Assembly (NCBI GenBank): GCA_003242895.1
Contig: QKMY01000021.1
Coordinates: 62,001-126,000, forward strand
Length of the DNA stretch: 64,000 nucleotides
Source of the DNA: Candidatus Margulisiibacteriota bacterium
Lineage (GTDB): Bacteria > Margulisbacteria > Riflemargulisbacteria > GWF2-39-127
Reading direction: 5' to 3'
A program made the translations under genes and the position numbers. Shown here in pieces: positions 37,044-46,382 of this stretch. Below the pieces are notes generated by a model that saw only the letters and a program-made list of their open reading frames with translations, was not told the DNA's origin and did not search any database. The first letter of the stretch is position 1, and every line of letters begins with the position of its first letter.

Positions 37044-38022
37044 CCGGCATCTTTATAGTTTAAATGTTCTTCCAATTAGCGAGATATCAGCGGACGAAGG
37101 CTTGTGCTATCGAATTAGTGTTGATCCTGGTCAACTGCGTTCTTCAATTGAGAAGAATAATCTGTTCAATCCCATTATGGTTTATAAATGTGACACCGGA
37201 TATATTGTTATTAACGGCGTAAAAAGAATCAAAGTTTTAATAGATCTTGGATATACTTCTGTTCCCTGCCAGATATTGTCACATGATTCTCTTCTCGAAG
37301 CTTACGTTTACGGTCTTAAGTCGTCCTTCGCTTGTGATTCCTTATCCTTAATTGAGAAAGCAAGGGCTGTCGATGTTCTGCTTACTTATTTCCAGATTCC
37401 TCAAGAGACCATAGTTTTGAATTATTTTCAGATAATTGATTTCCCACGTAAAGAGAATATCTTTTCGTTGATATCGGATGTTGTCAAATTCCCTCTGGTA
37501 ATGCAGGCTTTTTTACATAAACATAATTTACCGATAAACGAGTGTTACCGTATAAGAAATATACCCTCTGAAGATCAACTTTGTCTCATCAGTTTTATTG
37601 ATTCCTTTCAGTTAAGCTACTCTAATATCAAACAGCTTTTTGAGTTAATCATTGAACTTGCAATTATGGATAATATTACTATCAAACAAGTTATCGAAAA
37701 TGAAGATATTCAGCTCCTGTATAATGATCAGTCAGTGCATAAAATGCTCAGGGTTCAAAAGATTAAAGAGCTTCTGCAAAAAAGAAGATATCCTGATATT
37801 CAAAGCTACCAAGAGTTGATGCGCGACAAAGTAAAGGAATGCAAGCTTTCTCGGGATATCAAGCTCAATTATTGTAAAGATTTGGAAGATGAACGATTAG
37901 AATTAGCTATTGCATTCTCATCGGAAAGCGAACTTGTTAGTTATCTGGATAGGGTCAGGAATCTTGTAGATCAAAAAAAGATCAGCGAAATTTTTGAGTT
38001 AATGGATTCATTCTATAAATAA
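37036..38022 (+). CDS. ParB N-terminal-domain-like protein
   Basis: 328 residues. The first 90 residues resemble the ParB/sulfiredoxin nuclease-like fold: LNVLPISEISA, SIEKNNLFNPIMVYK, GYIVINGVKRIKVLIDLGYTSVPCQIL, where NGVKR corresponds to the GERR-type motif. The rest is helical, with a segment like the ParB central helices (ALIEKARA-type SLIEKARAVDVLL). I see no obvious ParA partner or parS site nearby, and the ATP/CTP-binding motif is changed, so a chromosome-segregation role is doubtful. It is translationally coupled to pdxJ. Confidence 0.7.
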   Translation: MNNRHLYSLNVLPISEISADEGLCYRISVDPGQLRSSIEKNNLFNPIMVYKCDTGYIVINGVKRIKVLIDLGYTSVPCQILSHDSLLEAYVYGLKSSFACDSLSLIEKARAVDVLLTYFQIPQETIVLNYFQIIDFPRKENIFSLISDVVKFPLVMQAFLHKHNLPINECYRIRNIPSEDQLCLISFIDSFQLSYSNIKQLFELIIELAIMDNITIKQVIENEDIQLLYNDQSVHKMLRVQKIKELLQKRRYPDIQSYQELMRDKVKECKLSRDIKLNYCKDLEDERLELAIAFSSESELVSYLDRVRNLVDQKKISEIFELMDSFYK

Positions 38023-38065
38023 GATTGATCGCTTAGAACAGTCCAGGGTAATCGAGGAGAGACCA

Positions 38066-39418
38066 ATGATGTACGATCTTGCAATAATAGGAGCAGGCCC
38101 CGGTGGGTATGAGGCAGCCTTGTATGCAGCTAAAAAAAACCTAAAAGTAGTTCTCATCGAAAAAGATCTTATCGGAGGTACCTGCCTTAATCGCGGATGT
38201 ATCCCGACCAAAGCCATTCTTTCTTCCGCGAAAGCCTATCGACTGATGAAGTCAGCGGGTAAGTTCGGGATCGAGATATCCGAAGGGTCGCTATCACTTT
38301 CTTATGAAAAAGTCATGGCAAGAAAAGATAGTATAGTCGATATCAATCGAAAAGCCCTGGAGGGTCAACTCCGCAAAGCAGGTATCACGCTTGTCTTTGG
38401 TTCTGCAAAAATTATTGATGTAACGTCTATTTCTGTCACAGGACAGTCAGATCCTATTACTGCTCGATATGTGATAGTTGCGACAGGTACGCGGACTGCA
38501 AATATTGGAAATATCGAGATCGACCATAAGGACATTCTTTCGAGTGACGATATGCTTTCGTCACAGGAACTTCCTGAATCGATGATCATCATGGGTGGGG
38601 GAGTTATGGGCTGCGAATTTGCCTTCATTTTCGCAGAGTTCGGAGTTAACGTTACTGTCGTGGAAGCACAGGATTTTCTCCTGCCATTAGAAGATCATGA
38701 TTTAAGTACGCTAGTATTGCGTGAAATGAAAAAGAAAAAAATAAAAGTCCTTACCGGAAAAAAAATAGAAAAAATTGAACATTCGGCTAGCGGCATAAAT
38801 ATTATTGATAGCGATGGAGCACTGCACTCGGCTCAAAAACTTCTTGTTACAGTGGGCAGAAGAAAGATCACCGATAATCTGGGACTAATTGAGACCGGTA
38901 TCACGCTCGACAAACAAGGAAGCATAGCCGTAAATGATTATATGCAAACCTCGGTTCCTACTATTTATGCTGTAGGTGACGTCTCCGGGAAAAAAATGGT
39001 GGCGCATGTAGCGGCTGAGCAGGGAAGATCAGTTATTGATCATATTTTAGGGGTTCCGCGGAAAATTAATTACAAGAATGTACCAATGAGCATTTTCACT
39101 ATCCCCGAAATTGGTAGTGTGGGTTTAACGGAGAACGAATTAATTAATGTCCATCTGCCGTATGTAAGCAAACAGTATTTATATCGCAGCTTAGGGAAGG
39201 CTCAGGCAGAAGATGAGATCGTCGGGTTGTTTAAAATACTTTTCGAGCCAGAGAGCGGTGTAATTTTAGGTGTTCATATAATGGGTGAGCATGCCTCTGA
39301 CATTATTATGGAGGCGGCTATTGCGATGGAAACAGCTATAACCGTAAGTGCGTTTACAAATGTTATTCATGCGCATCCTACCTATGCAGAAGGTTTAAGA
39401 CTAACAATGCTTGAATAA
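38066..39418 (+). CDS. lpdA: Dihydrolipoyl dehydrogenase
   Basis: 450 residues. FAD-binding IIGAGPGGYEAALYAAK, redox disulfide GGTCLNRGCIP, NAD-binding IIMGGGVMGCEFAFIFAEFG, YAVGDVSGKKMVAHVAAEQG, and the catalytic His/Glu at HAHPTYAEG. It reoxidises lipoyl groups of 2-oxoacid dehydrogenase complexes or the glycine cleavage system; none of those partners is in this window. The GAGGAGA site fits either ATG 38066 or ATG 38069. Confidence 0.95.
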   Translation: MMYDLAIIGAGPGGYEAALYAAKKNLKVVLIEKDLIGGTCLNRGCIPTKAILSSAKAYRLMKSAGKFGIEISEGSLSLSYEKVMARKDSIVDINRKALEGQLRKAGITLVFGSAKIIDVTSISVTGQSDPITARYVIVATGTRTANIGNIEIDHKDILSSDDMLSSQELPESMIIMGGGVMGCEFAFIFAEFGVNVTVVEAQDFLLPLEDHDLSTLVLREMKKKKIKVLTGKKIEKIEHSASGINIIDSDGALHSAQKLLVTVGRRKITDNLGLIETGITLDKQGSIAVNDYMQTSVPTIYAVGDVSGKKMVAHVAAEQGRSVIDHILGVPRKINYKNVPMSIFTIPEIGSVGLTENELINVHLPYVSKQYLYRSLGKAQAEDEIVGLFKILFEPESGVILGVHIMGEHASDIIMEAAIAMETAITVSAFTNVIHAHPTYAEGLRLTMLE

Positions 39419-39514
39419 TTTCTTCAAAAAATACCTTCAAAAAATAATATGTTTAACTCAATAAACTTGTGGGCACACTATTAGTAGGAAGACAACATTT
39501 GAAGGGAGTTAAGT

Positions 39515-39694
39515 ATGCCAGCACAATTAGCCTTACTTTTAAATCAGGAAATTTGTAAAGATTTTGATGAAGATTTAACCGGGAAAGACTTTAAAAACTT
39601 CTCAGCAGAATTTGTAAAGGTATATCAAGATTTTGAAGATGAAGAGCAACATCTTTGGGTTGGTGCCGTAAGCTATTTTGACACTGCCTTTTAG
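39515..39694 (+). CDS. Small acidic protein, 59 residues, unknown
   Basis: A short gene with a clear GAAGGGAG ribosome site nine bases before the ATG. Product begins MPAQLALLLNQEICKDFDED and ends AVSYFDTAF; it is strongly acidic with aromatic residues in the second half and no membrane segment. An intrinsic terminator follows at 39746. I do not recognise it. The combination of ribosome site, biased composition and terminator makes it a credible gene. Just upstream a 13-base unit (CTTCAAAAAATAC) is repeated. Confidence 0.6.
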   Translation: MPAQLALLLNQEICKDFDEDLTGKDFKNFSAEFVKVYQDFEDEEQHLWVGAVSYFDTAF

Positions 39695-39745
39695 AATATA
39701 CTAAGTATTTATTTGTAGTGAAAGCGCATTAATCACAGACATTTG

Positions 39746-39780
39746 AACCTCGATATTTATCCCTCGAGGTTTTGTTTTTA
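39746..39780 (+). terminator. Rho-independent terminator
   Basis: Stem AACCTCGA (39746-39753) with TCGAGGTT (39764-39771), loop of 10, followed by TTGTTTTTA. It would terminate the 59-residue gene and insulate the next promoter. Confidence 0.8.
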
Positions 39781-39808
39781 GTTTTCTTTAATGAAATTAT
39801 TTTTAAGA

Positions 39809-39838
39809 AATAACTAATATTTATTATGTTTTGATATA
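39809..39838 (+). promoter_or_regulatory. Weak match to the ECF-type promoter element
   Basis: AATAAC (39809-39814), 17 bases, TGATATA (39832-39838), ending 36 bases before the ATG of the 111-residue gene. It differs from the stronger sites in two -35 positions, in one -10 position and by one base of spacing. It is listed because its distance to the start codon fits the series. Confidence 0.3.
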
Positions 39839-39874
39839 TTTAGGAACTTAGTACATCTGGAAACGATATCTAAA

Positions 39875-40210
39875 ATGAGAAATAAAACTATTGCTACACC
39901 AATTGACCTCAAGCGGGTAAATGCAATCACTGCATACAAAAAACAGTCTGAAACGATGCCGCCTTCAACAGTAGAATATACTATAGGCCCGGATGTTCTA
40001 ACTCCACCAGACATACCGAAACCAGAACGTAAGGCTTTCTTGCCAAATCAAAAAGAGGTATCTATTTGGTCAAGCAGTGACCGTAGTGGAAGTGGTCTGG
40101 GAATAACCGTGCCGGTATCTAAGATTTATAGCAAATTGCCACAAGTGTATTCTACCTATGTTAAGAATAAAAGAAAACCTAAGGATCAAGGAGAATTCTT
40201 GATTCCATAA
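39875..40210 (+). CDS. Small basic proline-rich protein, unknown
   Basis: 111 residues, basic, with nine prolines between 44 and 103 and few hydrophobic stretches, so probably largely unstructured. It has no recognisable domain. Its start MRNKTIATP fits the N-terminal pattern shared by several genes of this window (Lys at 4, Ile at 6). The ribosome site is poor. An opposing ORF at 39814-40014 has no better support. The true coding status is uncertain. Confidence 0.5.
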   Translation: MRNKTIATPIDLKRVNAITAYKKQSETMPPSTVEYTIGPDVLTPPDIPKPERKAFLPNQKEVSIWSSSDRSGSGLGITVPVSKIYSKLPQVYSTYVKNKRKPKDQGEFLIP

Positions 40211-40375
40211 ACTGGACTCTTGAACATTCCTAAAAAATGTTATAACCTACCTCCATATTAATTACTGGGTGATTTTGGTAATATCAAGTATAATAATGTA
40301 TTAAGAGTTTTACTTTATTGTTTAATGTGTCGAAAATAGCAGAATTGTATGTTGAAACAATGTGAGGATACAGTA

Positions 40376-41923
40376 ATGATAGAATTAAAACAGATGTCAG
40401 ATCTTACTGGTTTTATCCGTACGCATAGATTATCAGGTGAAGATCTTCGGGAAATCCAATTGCAGGACAAGGACCTGCGTGAGGTTGTAAATAATTATAA
40501 TGTCTTAGTTTCTGAGAAAAAGCAGGTGAAGTTGATAAAGCCGGCAACAGAAGAAGAAGGTCTGATCTCTATAGATAACCTGCTTGATGATCTCGCCTAT
40601 GGTTATGAAGCTATCGAAAATAAACCTGTCAAATTTACACCGATGTCAGGTGCGGCATCACGTATGTTTGGCTTCCTCGAGAGTTACTATCAGAATGCCT
40701 CTGATGATGATAATGAAAAAGTTAATACTTTTATAAAAGGTTTGGATGAACGTCAGCCCGGTCCTCATTTTTCTTTTGTAAGGGAATTGAAAGATGTCTT
40801 AAAACGGGATAACCTCAATTTATCCAAACTGGTTGACGAAAAAAAGTATAAGACGATCATATCGTACGTTCTCAATGAGAATGGGTTGAATTATAGAAAT
40901 AAGCCCAAAGCGCTTATCCCTTTTCATGTGCAAAACGGCAGAGCTATCTTGGCACTGGAAGCACAAATGGAAGAAGCCTTGCGATATGGGAACGGGAACT
41001 TGTTTATTACTATATTGCATGAACATCAGGACCAATTTATACAGGCCATTGAAAAGATAAAAAAAGAGAACAACGAATTGAGTCAGGTTTATATTCATAT
41101 TTCGGAACAATATAATTCTACGAATACTATTGCAATCGATCCGGCAACAAAAGAAATAGTTCGGAATAATGATGGGAAGATTTCTTTTTTCCCTGCTGGA
41201 CATGGGGCGCTTATCAAAAATTTGCCAAATAATGGCCCATCTATTTTGCGTAATGTCGATAATGTAACGAGTGACGAGATTCGCAAACAGGTCATAGACA
41301 AATATCATAAGGCATTTTCCGTTTATCTCAGCCAAATAAAAACAAAAGTCAGCACTATTCTGACTCGTCTTGATGCTGACTCAATAAGCGAAACGGACCT
41401 GAGAGATCAAATGTTTGCATTACAGAAACAAGGTTTCCAGCTTATTATTGATAATGATAGTTTTTCTAATGCACCTTTTGACGAAATGAAAAGGATTGCA
41501 AGGATTGCCTTGAATCGCCCGATTAAAATCGTTGGAGTAGTTAAGAATCAGGGAGAGCCGGGAGGCGGTCCATTTATTATTGAATACGGGGACTATCGAA
41601 TCATATCTATTGTTGAAAAAGATGAAATTCCTTTAGAGCAAAAATCGCTTATGGAAAAGGGAAAATACTTTAATCCGGTCGATATATTGGCAGATCCCGT
41701 AGACTATAAAGGTAATTTTTTTGATCTGACAGAATTTATTAATAAATCGCGGTATTTTATTGTATCGAGAAGGTTCCTGGGGAAGGAAGTAAAACGGATG
41801 GAGCATCCGGGTTTATGGAATGGCACCATGGACGGATGGAATTCCATATATGTTGTTATGCCCAATGAGACATTTGCCCCAGTCAAAGAAGTGAATGATC
41901 TTTTACGCCTTGAGCATCAATAG
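40376..41923 (+). CDS. DUF4301-family protein, nucleotidyltransferase-like
   Basis: 515 residues. It matches the DUF4301 pattern: FTPMSGAASRMF near 88 (a nucleotidyltransferase-like glycine loop), KALIPFHVQNGRA, an EQYNSTNTIAIDP strand, FFPAGHGALIKNL, NVDNV and ILTRLDADS-type helices, ending in VKRMEHPGLWNGTMDGWNS. The family is related by fold to sugar-nucleotide pyrophosphorylases but has no assigned reaction. The start at 40376 has AGGAT nine bases upstream; the in-frame ATG at 40349 lacks one. A poor match to the shared promoter (CGAAAAT at 40331) lies at the expected distance. Confidence 0.82.
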   Translation: MIELKQMSDLTGFIRTHRLSGEDLREIQLQDKDLREVVNNYNVLVSEKKQVKLIKPATEEEGLISIDNLLDDLAYGYEAIENKPVKFTPMSGAASRMFGFLESYYQNASDDDNEKVNTFIKGLDERQPGPHFSFVRELKDVLKRDNLNLSKLVDEKKYKTIISYVLNENGLNYRNKPKALIPFHVQNGRAILALEAQMEEALRYGNGNLFITILHEHQDQFIQAIEKIKKENNELSQVYIHISEQYNSTNTIAIDPATKEIVRNNDGKISFFPAGHGALIKNLPNNGPSILRNVDNVTSDEIRKQVIDKYHKAFSVYLSQIKTKVSTILTRLDADSISETDLRDQMFALQKQGFQLIIDNDSFSNAPFDEMKRIARIALNRPIKIVGVVKNQGEPGGGPFIIEYGDYRIISIVEKDEIPLEQKSLMEKGKYFNPVDILADPVDYKGNFFDLTEFINKSRYFIVSRRFLGKEVKRMEHPGLWNGTMDGWNSIYVVMPNETFAPVKEVNDLLRLEHQ

Positions 41924-42036
41924 GATATCATCCTTGCCTTTTCTTCCAATCATATTTTCCTTTTGTATTTAATCTTCTATTAGAATTTGCTTCAAACACA
42001 GAACTAAGTGTAGCTAGCAGCTAACCATAATATTGC

Positions 42037-42065
42037 TTGAGACTGCATATTAAATATGATAATAT
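42037..42065 (+). promoter_or_regulatory. Promoter candidate for hpf-secA-prfB
   Basis: TTGAGA (42037-42042), 17 bases, TAATAT (42060-42065), 43 bases before the hpf start. It reads as a housekeeping sigma promoter. The overlapping TGAGAC could also be seen as a partial -35 of the other promoter type, but no CGATA follows. Confidence 0.45.
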
Positions 42066-42108
42066 AACCTAGGTATATATTTAAGCTTTGAAAGAGAGGA
42101 TGAAAATA

Positions 42109-42654
42109 ATGAAAGTTATAGTTAGAGGCCATAACTTAGAAATGACAGAAGCGCTAAAAGATTATGCAGAAAAAAAATTATCTAAAATAGAAAAATATTT
42201 TGATAATATTCAGAAGGTTAACGTTGAGCTTGACTATAGATCAACAAAAGAAGAGGATAAACGGCATGTGGCTCAGGTAACAATTTGGGCATCAGGATCA
42301 TTAATACGTGGTGAGATAGCTTCAAAGGATATGTATGCCTCGATTGATATGGTTTTTAACAAGCTGGAGAAACAGGTAATAAAATATAAAGAAAAACTAA
42401 AGACCAGAAAAAAAGAGAAGTCATCAATTGGCAAAACGCTTGTAGCCGAGATTCTTGAAGAGGAAAGAAATAACCTGCCTAAAATATCAAAGAGCAAAAT
42501 ACTTTCGCTTACTGAGATGACACCCGAGGAAGCTACCTTACAAATGAAAATGATTGATCATGACTTTTTCGTTTATAAAAACATTGACACTGGTGCGGTT
42601 AATATTGCCTATACAAGAAAAGAAGGCGATTTCGGGAATTTAATCGTAAGCTAA
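42109..42654 (+). CDS. hpf: Ribosome hibernation promoting factor, long form
   Basis: 181 residues. The N-terminal S30AE domain ([30 protein letters not shown], then VELDY and [23 protein letters not shown]) is joined by a charged linker to the C-terminal dimerisation domain ([48 protein letters not shown]). Long HPF dimerises 70S ribosomes to 100S in stationary phase. Start 42109 has AGAGAGG eight bases upstream and matches the family N-terminus. hpf directly before secA-prfB reproduces the Bacillus gene order. Confidence 0.96.
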   Translation: MKVIVRGHNLEMTEALKDYAEKKLSKIEKYFDNIQKVNVELDYRSTKEEDKRHVAQVTIWASGSLIRGEIASKDMYASIDMVFNKLEKQVIKYKEKLKTRKKEKSSIGKTLVAEILEEERNNLPKISKSKILSLTEMTPEEATLQMKMIDHDFFVYKNIDTGAVNIAYTRKEGDFGNLIVS

Positions 42655-42706
42655 TTGTTGTTTTAAAGGTTCGGATTATAGAGGACCTAAAAAGGAGAGA
42701 ATTGTA

Positions 42707-45217
42707 TTGTTAAAGTTTATAGCTAAATTGTTTGGTGATGCGAATCAAAAGAAGATTGCTGCATTGCAACCGTTGGTGGACAAGATAAACCTGTTTGAAC
42801 CGGAAATTGTTCCATTGAGTGATGAAGAGTTGAGGAATAAAACCTCTTACTTTAAACAGCTTCTTGCTAACGGAAAGACTATCGATGATCTTTTGCCGGA
42901 GGCCTTTGCTGTCGTACGTGAAGCTGCCAAAAGGTCAATTGGAATGCGACATTTTGATGTTCAGCTTTTGGGCGGAATAGTTCTTCACCAGGGTAAGATT
43001 ACGGAAATGAAGACCGGGGAAGGAAAAACTCTGGTTGCGACTTTGCCTGCATATCTTAATGCTTTGACCGGTGAAGGCGTTTATGTTGTTACGGTCAATG
43101 ATTACCTGGCAAAAAGAGACAGGGAATGGATGGGTAAAGTTTATGAGTTCCTTGGATTAAGTGTTGGTGTTATTCAGTCTCAAATGAGCCATGTTGAACG
43201 AAAAATCTCTTATAATGCTGACATTACTTATGGAACGAATAATGAGTTTGGTTTTGACTACTTAAGGGACAATATGGCCACAAGCATTGAGGAATGCGTG
43301 CAGAGAAATCTTAATTTTGCGATCGTTGATGAAGTTGATAGTATTCTTATCGATGAAGCTAGGACTCCATTAATAATATCTGGAATGGTGGAAGATTCGA
43401 CCGCAAAATATAAAAAAATAGCACGTATCGCAAAAATGCTTACAATAAATGAAGATTATACCGTCGATGAAAAACAAAAAAATGTTATCCTGACCGAAAA
43501 TGGAATGGAAAGAGCTGAAAAAGAGCTTAATATCGAAAGCCTTTATGATGTTGCTAATATGGACACAGCACATATGATAGTCCAATGTCTGAAGGCAATC
43601 AAATTGTTTAAGCGGGATGTTGATTATGTTATCAACGAAGGAGAGGTTGTTATCGTCGATGAATTTACCGGTAGATTGATGATTGGCCGACGATATAGTG
43701 ATGGATTGCATCAGGCTATTGAAGCAGTGGAAAATGTTAATATTAGAGCTGAAAGCCAAACTCTTGCCTCTATTACTTTTCAGAATTATTTCCGAATGTT
43801 CAAAAAACTTGCCGGTATGACCGGAACTGCGATGACAGAAGAAGCAGAATTCGGGAAAATCTACGGACTGGAAGTTCTTGATATTCCTACCAATAGAGAT
43901 ATGGTGCGTGAAGATGCTCCTGATGTCATCTACAAGTCAAGGAATGAAAAATATAAAGCAATTATTAACGAAGTAGCTACAGCACATAAGGAAGGCATCC
44001 CTGTTCTTGTTGGTACTATTGCGATTGAGACCTCTGAGCATTTATCAGAATTACTTCAGAGAAAAGGTGTTCCGCACCACGTTTTAAATGCTAAATACCA
44101 CGAAAAAGAGGCAGAGATTATCTCACAGGCTGGAAAAAAAGGTGCAGTGACTATAGCGACTAATATGGCTGGACGGGGTACTGATATTGTCCTGGGTGAA
44201 GGAGTTTCAGGTATAGGCGGACTTCATGTTATTGGTACTGAACGTCATGAGAGCAGACGAATTGATAATCAGTTGAGAGGAAGATCAGGGCGGCAAGGAG
44301 ATCCCGGATTCTCCAAGTTCTATGTATCCCTTGAAGATGAACTTATGCGATTGTTTGGCTCTGACCGGATCGCAAAGATCATGGGGACGCTGGGGCTTCC
44401 TGATGACACCCCGATTGAGCATTCATTAGTATCGAGAGCGATAGAGAAGGCACAGAAAAAAGTAGAAATGCATAATTTCGAAATTCGTAAACAGATACTT
44501 AAGTTTGATGATGTTATGAATAAACAAAGAGATTCTTTCTATAAACTGAGAAGAACGATCCTTGAGGGGGCCACCCTCAAAGAGAAGGTTCGCGAAATAA
44601 TCAATAATATTATAGTTGATTTTGTTAACCTTCATGTTCCTGAAAAGGTTGATATAAATAAAACCCAATGGGATAAGGAACTCCTTGTTGAATCGTTGCA
44701 GAACATATTTCCCATAGAAAATATTTCGGCTATTGTTGAGAACTCAAACTCAAGAGAAGACCTTACTCAAGATTTGATGTCCGTTGCTTCAGAACTCTAT
44801 GAACATAAGGAACGAATTATCGGTGAAGAAAATCACCGGGAGCTGGAAAAAATCGTAATGCTCAGGATTGCGGATACGAAATGGATCGACCATCTTCATA
44901 ACATGGACGTTCTCCGTGACGGGATAGGTCTAAGAGCATACGGACAGAGAGATCCGCTTGTTGAATATAAGATTGAAGGCTATACCATGTTTCGCGAGAT
45001 GATGACAATGATAGAAGAAGAGTCGGTGAGTATGCTGTATCGAATGCAACCAGTGGTGCAGGAAGTAGAAGTTGCACCTATTGTAAGGAACGTGTCTTAT
45101 AGTGGCGGGCAGACAGAAGAAGCTTTGCAACCGGTTCACAATCTAGGCAAAGTAGGAAGAAATGATGTGTGCTCTTGCGGGAGCGGGAAAAAATATAAGA
45201 AGTGTTGTGGAAATTAA
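42707..45217 (+). CDS. secA: Preprotein translocase ATPase SecA
   Basis: 836 residues, full length. Walker [19 protein letters not shown] box ([20 protein letters not shown]), preprotein cross-linking region, [40 protein letters not shown], and the C-terminal zinc-binding tail [17 protein letters not shown]. It drives Sec-dependent export at the inner membrane. The TTG start follows AAGGAG. It is followed after 35 bases by prfB. Confidence 0.98.
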   Translation: MLKFIAKLFGDANQKKIAALQPLVDKINLFEPEIVPLSDEELRNKTSYFKQLLANGKTIDDLLPEAFAVVREAAKRSIGMRHFDVQLLGGIVLHQGKITEMKTGEGKTLVATLPAYLNALTGEGVYVVTVNDYLAKRDREWMGKVYEFLGLSVGVIQSQMSHVERKISYNADITYGTNNEFGFDYLRDNMATSIEECVQRNLNFAIVDEVDSILIDEARTPLIISGMVEDSTAKYKKIARIAKMLTINEDYTVDEKQKNVILTENGMERAEKELNIESLYDVANMDTAHMIVQCLKAIKLFKRDVDYVINEGEVVIVDEFTGRLMIGRRYSDGLHQAIEAVENVNIRAESQTLASITFQNYFRMFKKLAGMTGTAMTEEAEFGKIYGLEVLDIPTNRDMVREDAPDVIYKSRNEKYKAIINEVATAHKEGIPVLVGTIAIETSEHLSELLQRKGVPHHVLNAKYHEKEAEIISQAGKKGAVTIATNMAGRGTDIVLGEGVSGIGGLHVIGTERHESRRIDNQLRGRSGRQGDPGFSKFYVSLEDELMRLFGSDRIAKIMGTLGLPDDTPIEHSLVSRAIEKAQKKVEMHNFEIRKQILKFDDVMNKQRDSFYKLRRTILEGATLKEKVREIINNIIVDFVNLHVPEKVDINKTQWDKELLVESLQNIFPIENISAIVENSNSREDLTQDLMSVASELYEHKERIIGEENHRELEKIVMLRIADTKWIDHLHNMDVLRDGIGLRAYGQRDPLVEYKIEGYTMFREMMTMIEEESVSMLYRMQPVVQEVEVAPIVRNVSYSGGQTEEALQPVHNLGKVGRNDVCSCGSGKKYKKCCGN

Positions 45218-45252
45218 CCTGACCATATCGATATGTAAGAAAGGTACCCATA

Positions 45253-46360
45253 ATGGAATTAACTGAATTAAAGACACTAGCGAGTAAAATGCTCGATGAA
45301 ATAACTAAGATGGGAAACTATCTTTGACCTACCTAATCTACAGTTCAAAATTTCCGAATTAGAAAAACAATCCGAATCTCAGGATTTCTGGAATAAACCA
45401 GACTCTGCCAATAAGGTAGTCAAAGAACTATCGATCTTTAAACAGAAATTTGATCGCTACCAGAAGCTGTACACTGAAATTTCTGATCAACTTGAGTTTA
45501 TCAATTTATTACTCGAAGAAAATGAAGCAGATGACGAGCATGCTGAAGATCTAAAGAAAACATTTGATGTGCTTTATTCTGAATTTCAGCATTTCGAAAT
45601 AGAGTCTTTGTTAAATGGTCCGTATGACAATAATAACGGTATTTTTGTTATCACGGCAGGCGCTGGTGGCACTGATGCTCAGGATTGGGCGCTAATGCTT
45701 TTTCGTATGTATACGAGATTCTTTGAAAGGCAAGGATTTCGTTTCGAAGTTTCTGATTATTCCCCTGGAGATGAAGCCGGCATTAAAGGTGCTACTATTT
45801 TGGTGGAAGGCTTATATGCTTATGGTTATTTGAAGAATGAGATTGGAATTCATAGGCTCGTGCGGATATCACCATTTAATGCCAATGGTAAAAGACAGAC
45901 TTCTTTTGCCTCAGTTGATGTTATCCCCCAAGTGGAAGAAGATAAGAATACTATAATAAGCCCTGAAGAAATCAGGATCGATACCTATCGGTCAAGCGGC
46001 GCTGGCGGACAGCATGTAAATAAGACAGATTCTGCTGTTCGAATTACGCATATACCGACAGGGCTGGTGGTTCAATGCCAGGCAGGCAGATCGCAGACAA
46101 AAAACAAAGAGATGGCCATGCATATTTTGTATTCAAAATTGTACAATTTAAAAATGGACCAGCAAAAAGAGTCATTGAGCAAGGCCCGAAGCGAAAAGAA
46201 AGAGATCGGCTGGGGCAATCAAATCAGATCGTACGTATTTCATCCATACTCACTCGTAAAGGATCATAGGACAAAGATTGAGACTGGTAATGTTAATTCT
46301 GTTATGGATGGTGATATTGCAGAATTTATTGAGGGATATTTGCGTTCGCAAGTGCAATGA
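45253..46360 (+). CDS. prfB: Peptide chain release factor 2, with programmed +1 frameshift
   Basis: Frame 0 runs from ATG 45253 for 24 codons to an in-frame TGA at 45325; reading continues in the +1 frame from GAC (45326), giving about 368 residues. Key motifs: anticodon-mimic SPF in HRLVRISPFNANG, and the hydrolysis motif GAGGQHVNKTDSAVRITH. RF2 terminates at UGA and UAA. The frameshift autoregulates RF2 level and its presence shows that UGA is a stop codon here. An annotation from a single frame would start at 45569 and lose the N-terminal domain. Confidence 0.96.
45311..45328 (+). promoter_or_regulatory. RF2 programmed frameshift site
   Basis: CTT TGA C at 45322-45328 is the conserved slippery/stop context. 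The internal Shine-Dalgarno-like stimulator normally AGGGGG three bases before CTT is weakly represented (GGGAA at 45312-45316, with the spacing extended to five bases). Confidence 0.9.
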
Positions 46361-46382
46361 AATTTTAAGATAGGAACATCAA

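Noticed and set aside
37036-38022. Chromosome-partition ParB assignment
   Set aside because: Only the N-terminal fold resembles ParB; no ParA neighbour or parS palindrome is visible and the nucleotide-binding motif is altered.
39814-40014. Minus-strand ORF opposite the 111-residue gene
   Set aside because: No ribosome site or domain, and it overlaps both the promoter-like element and a slightly better forward frame.
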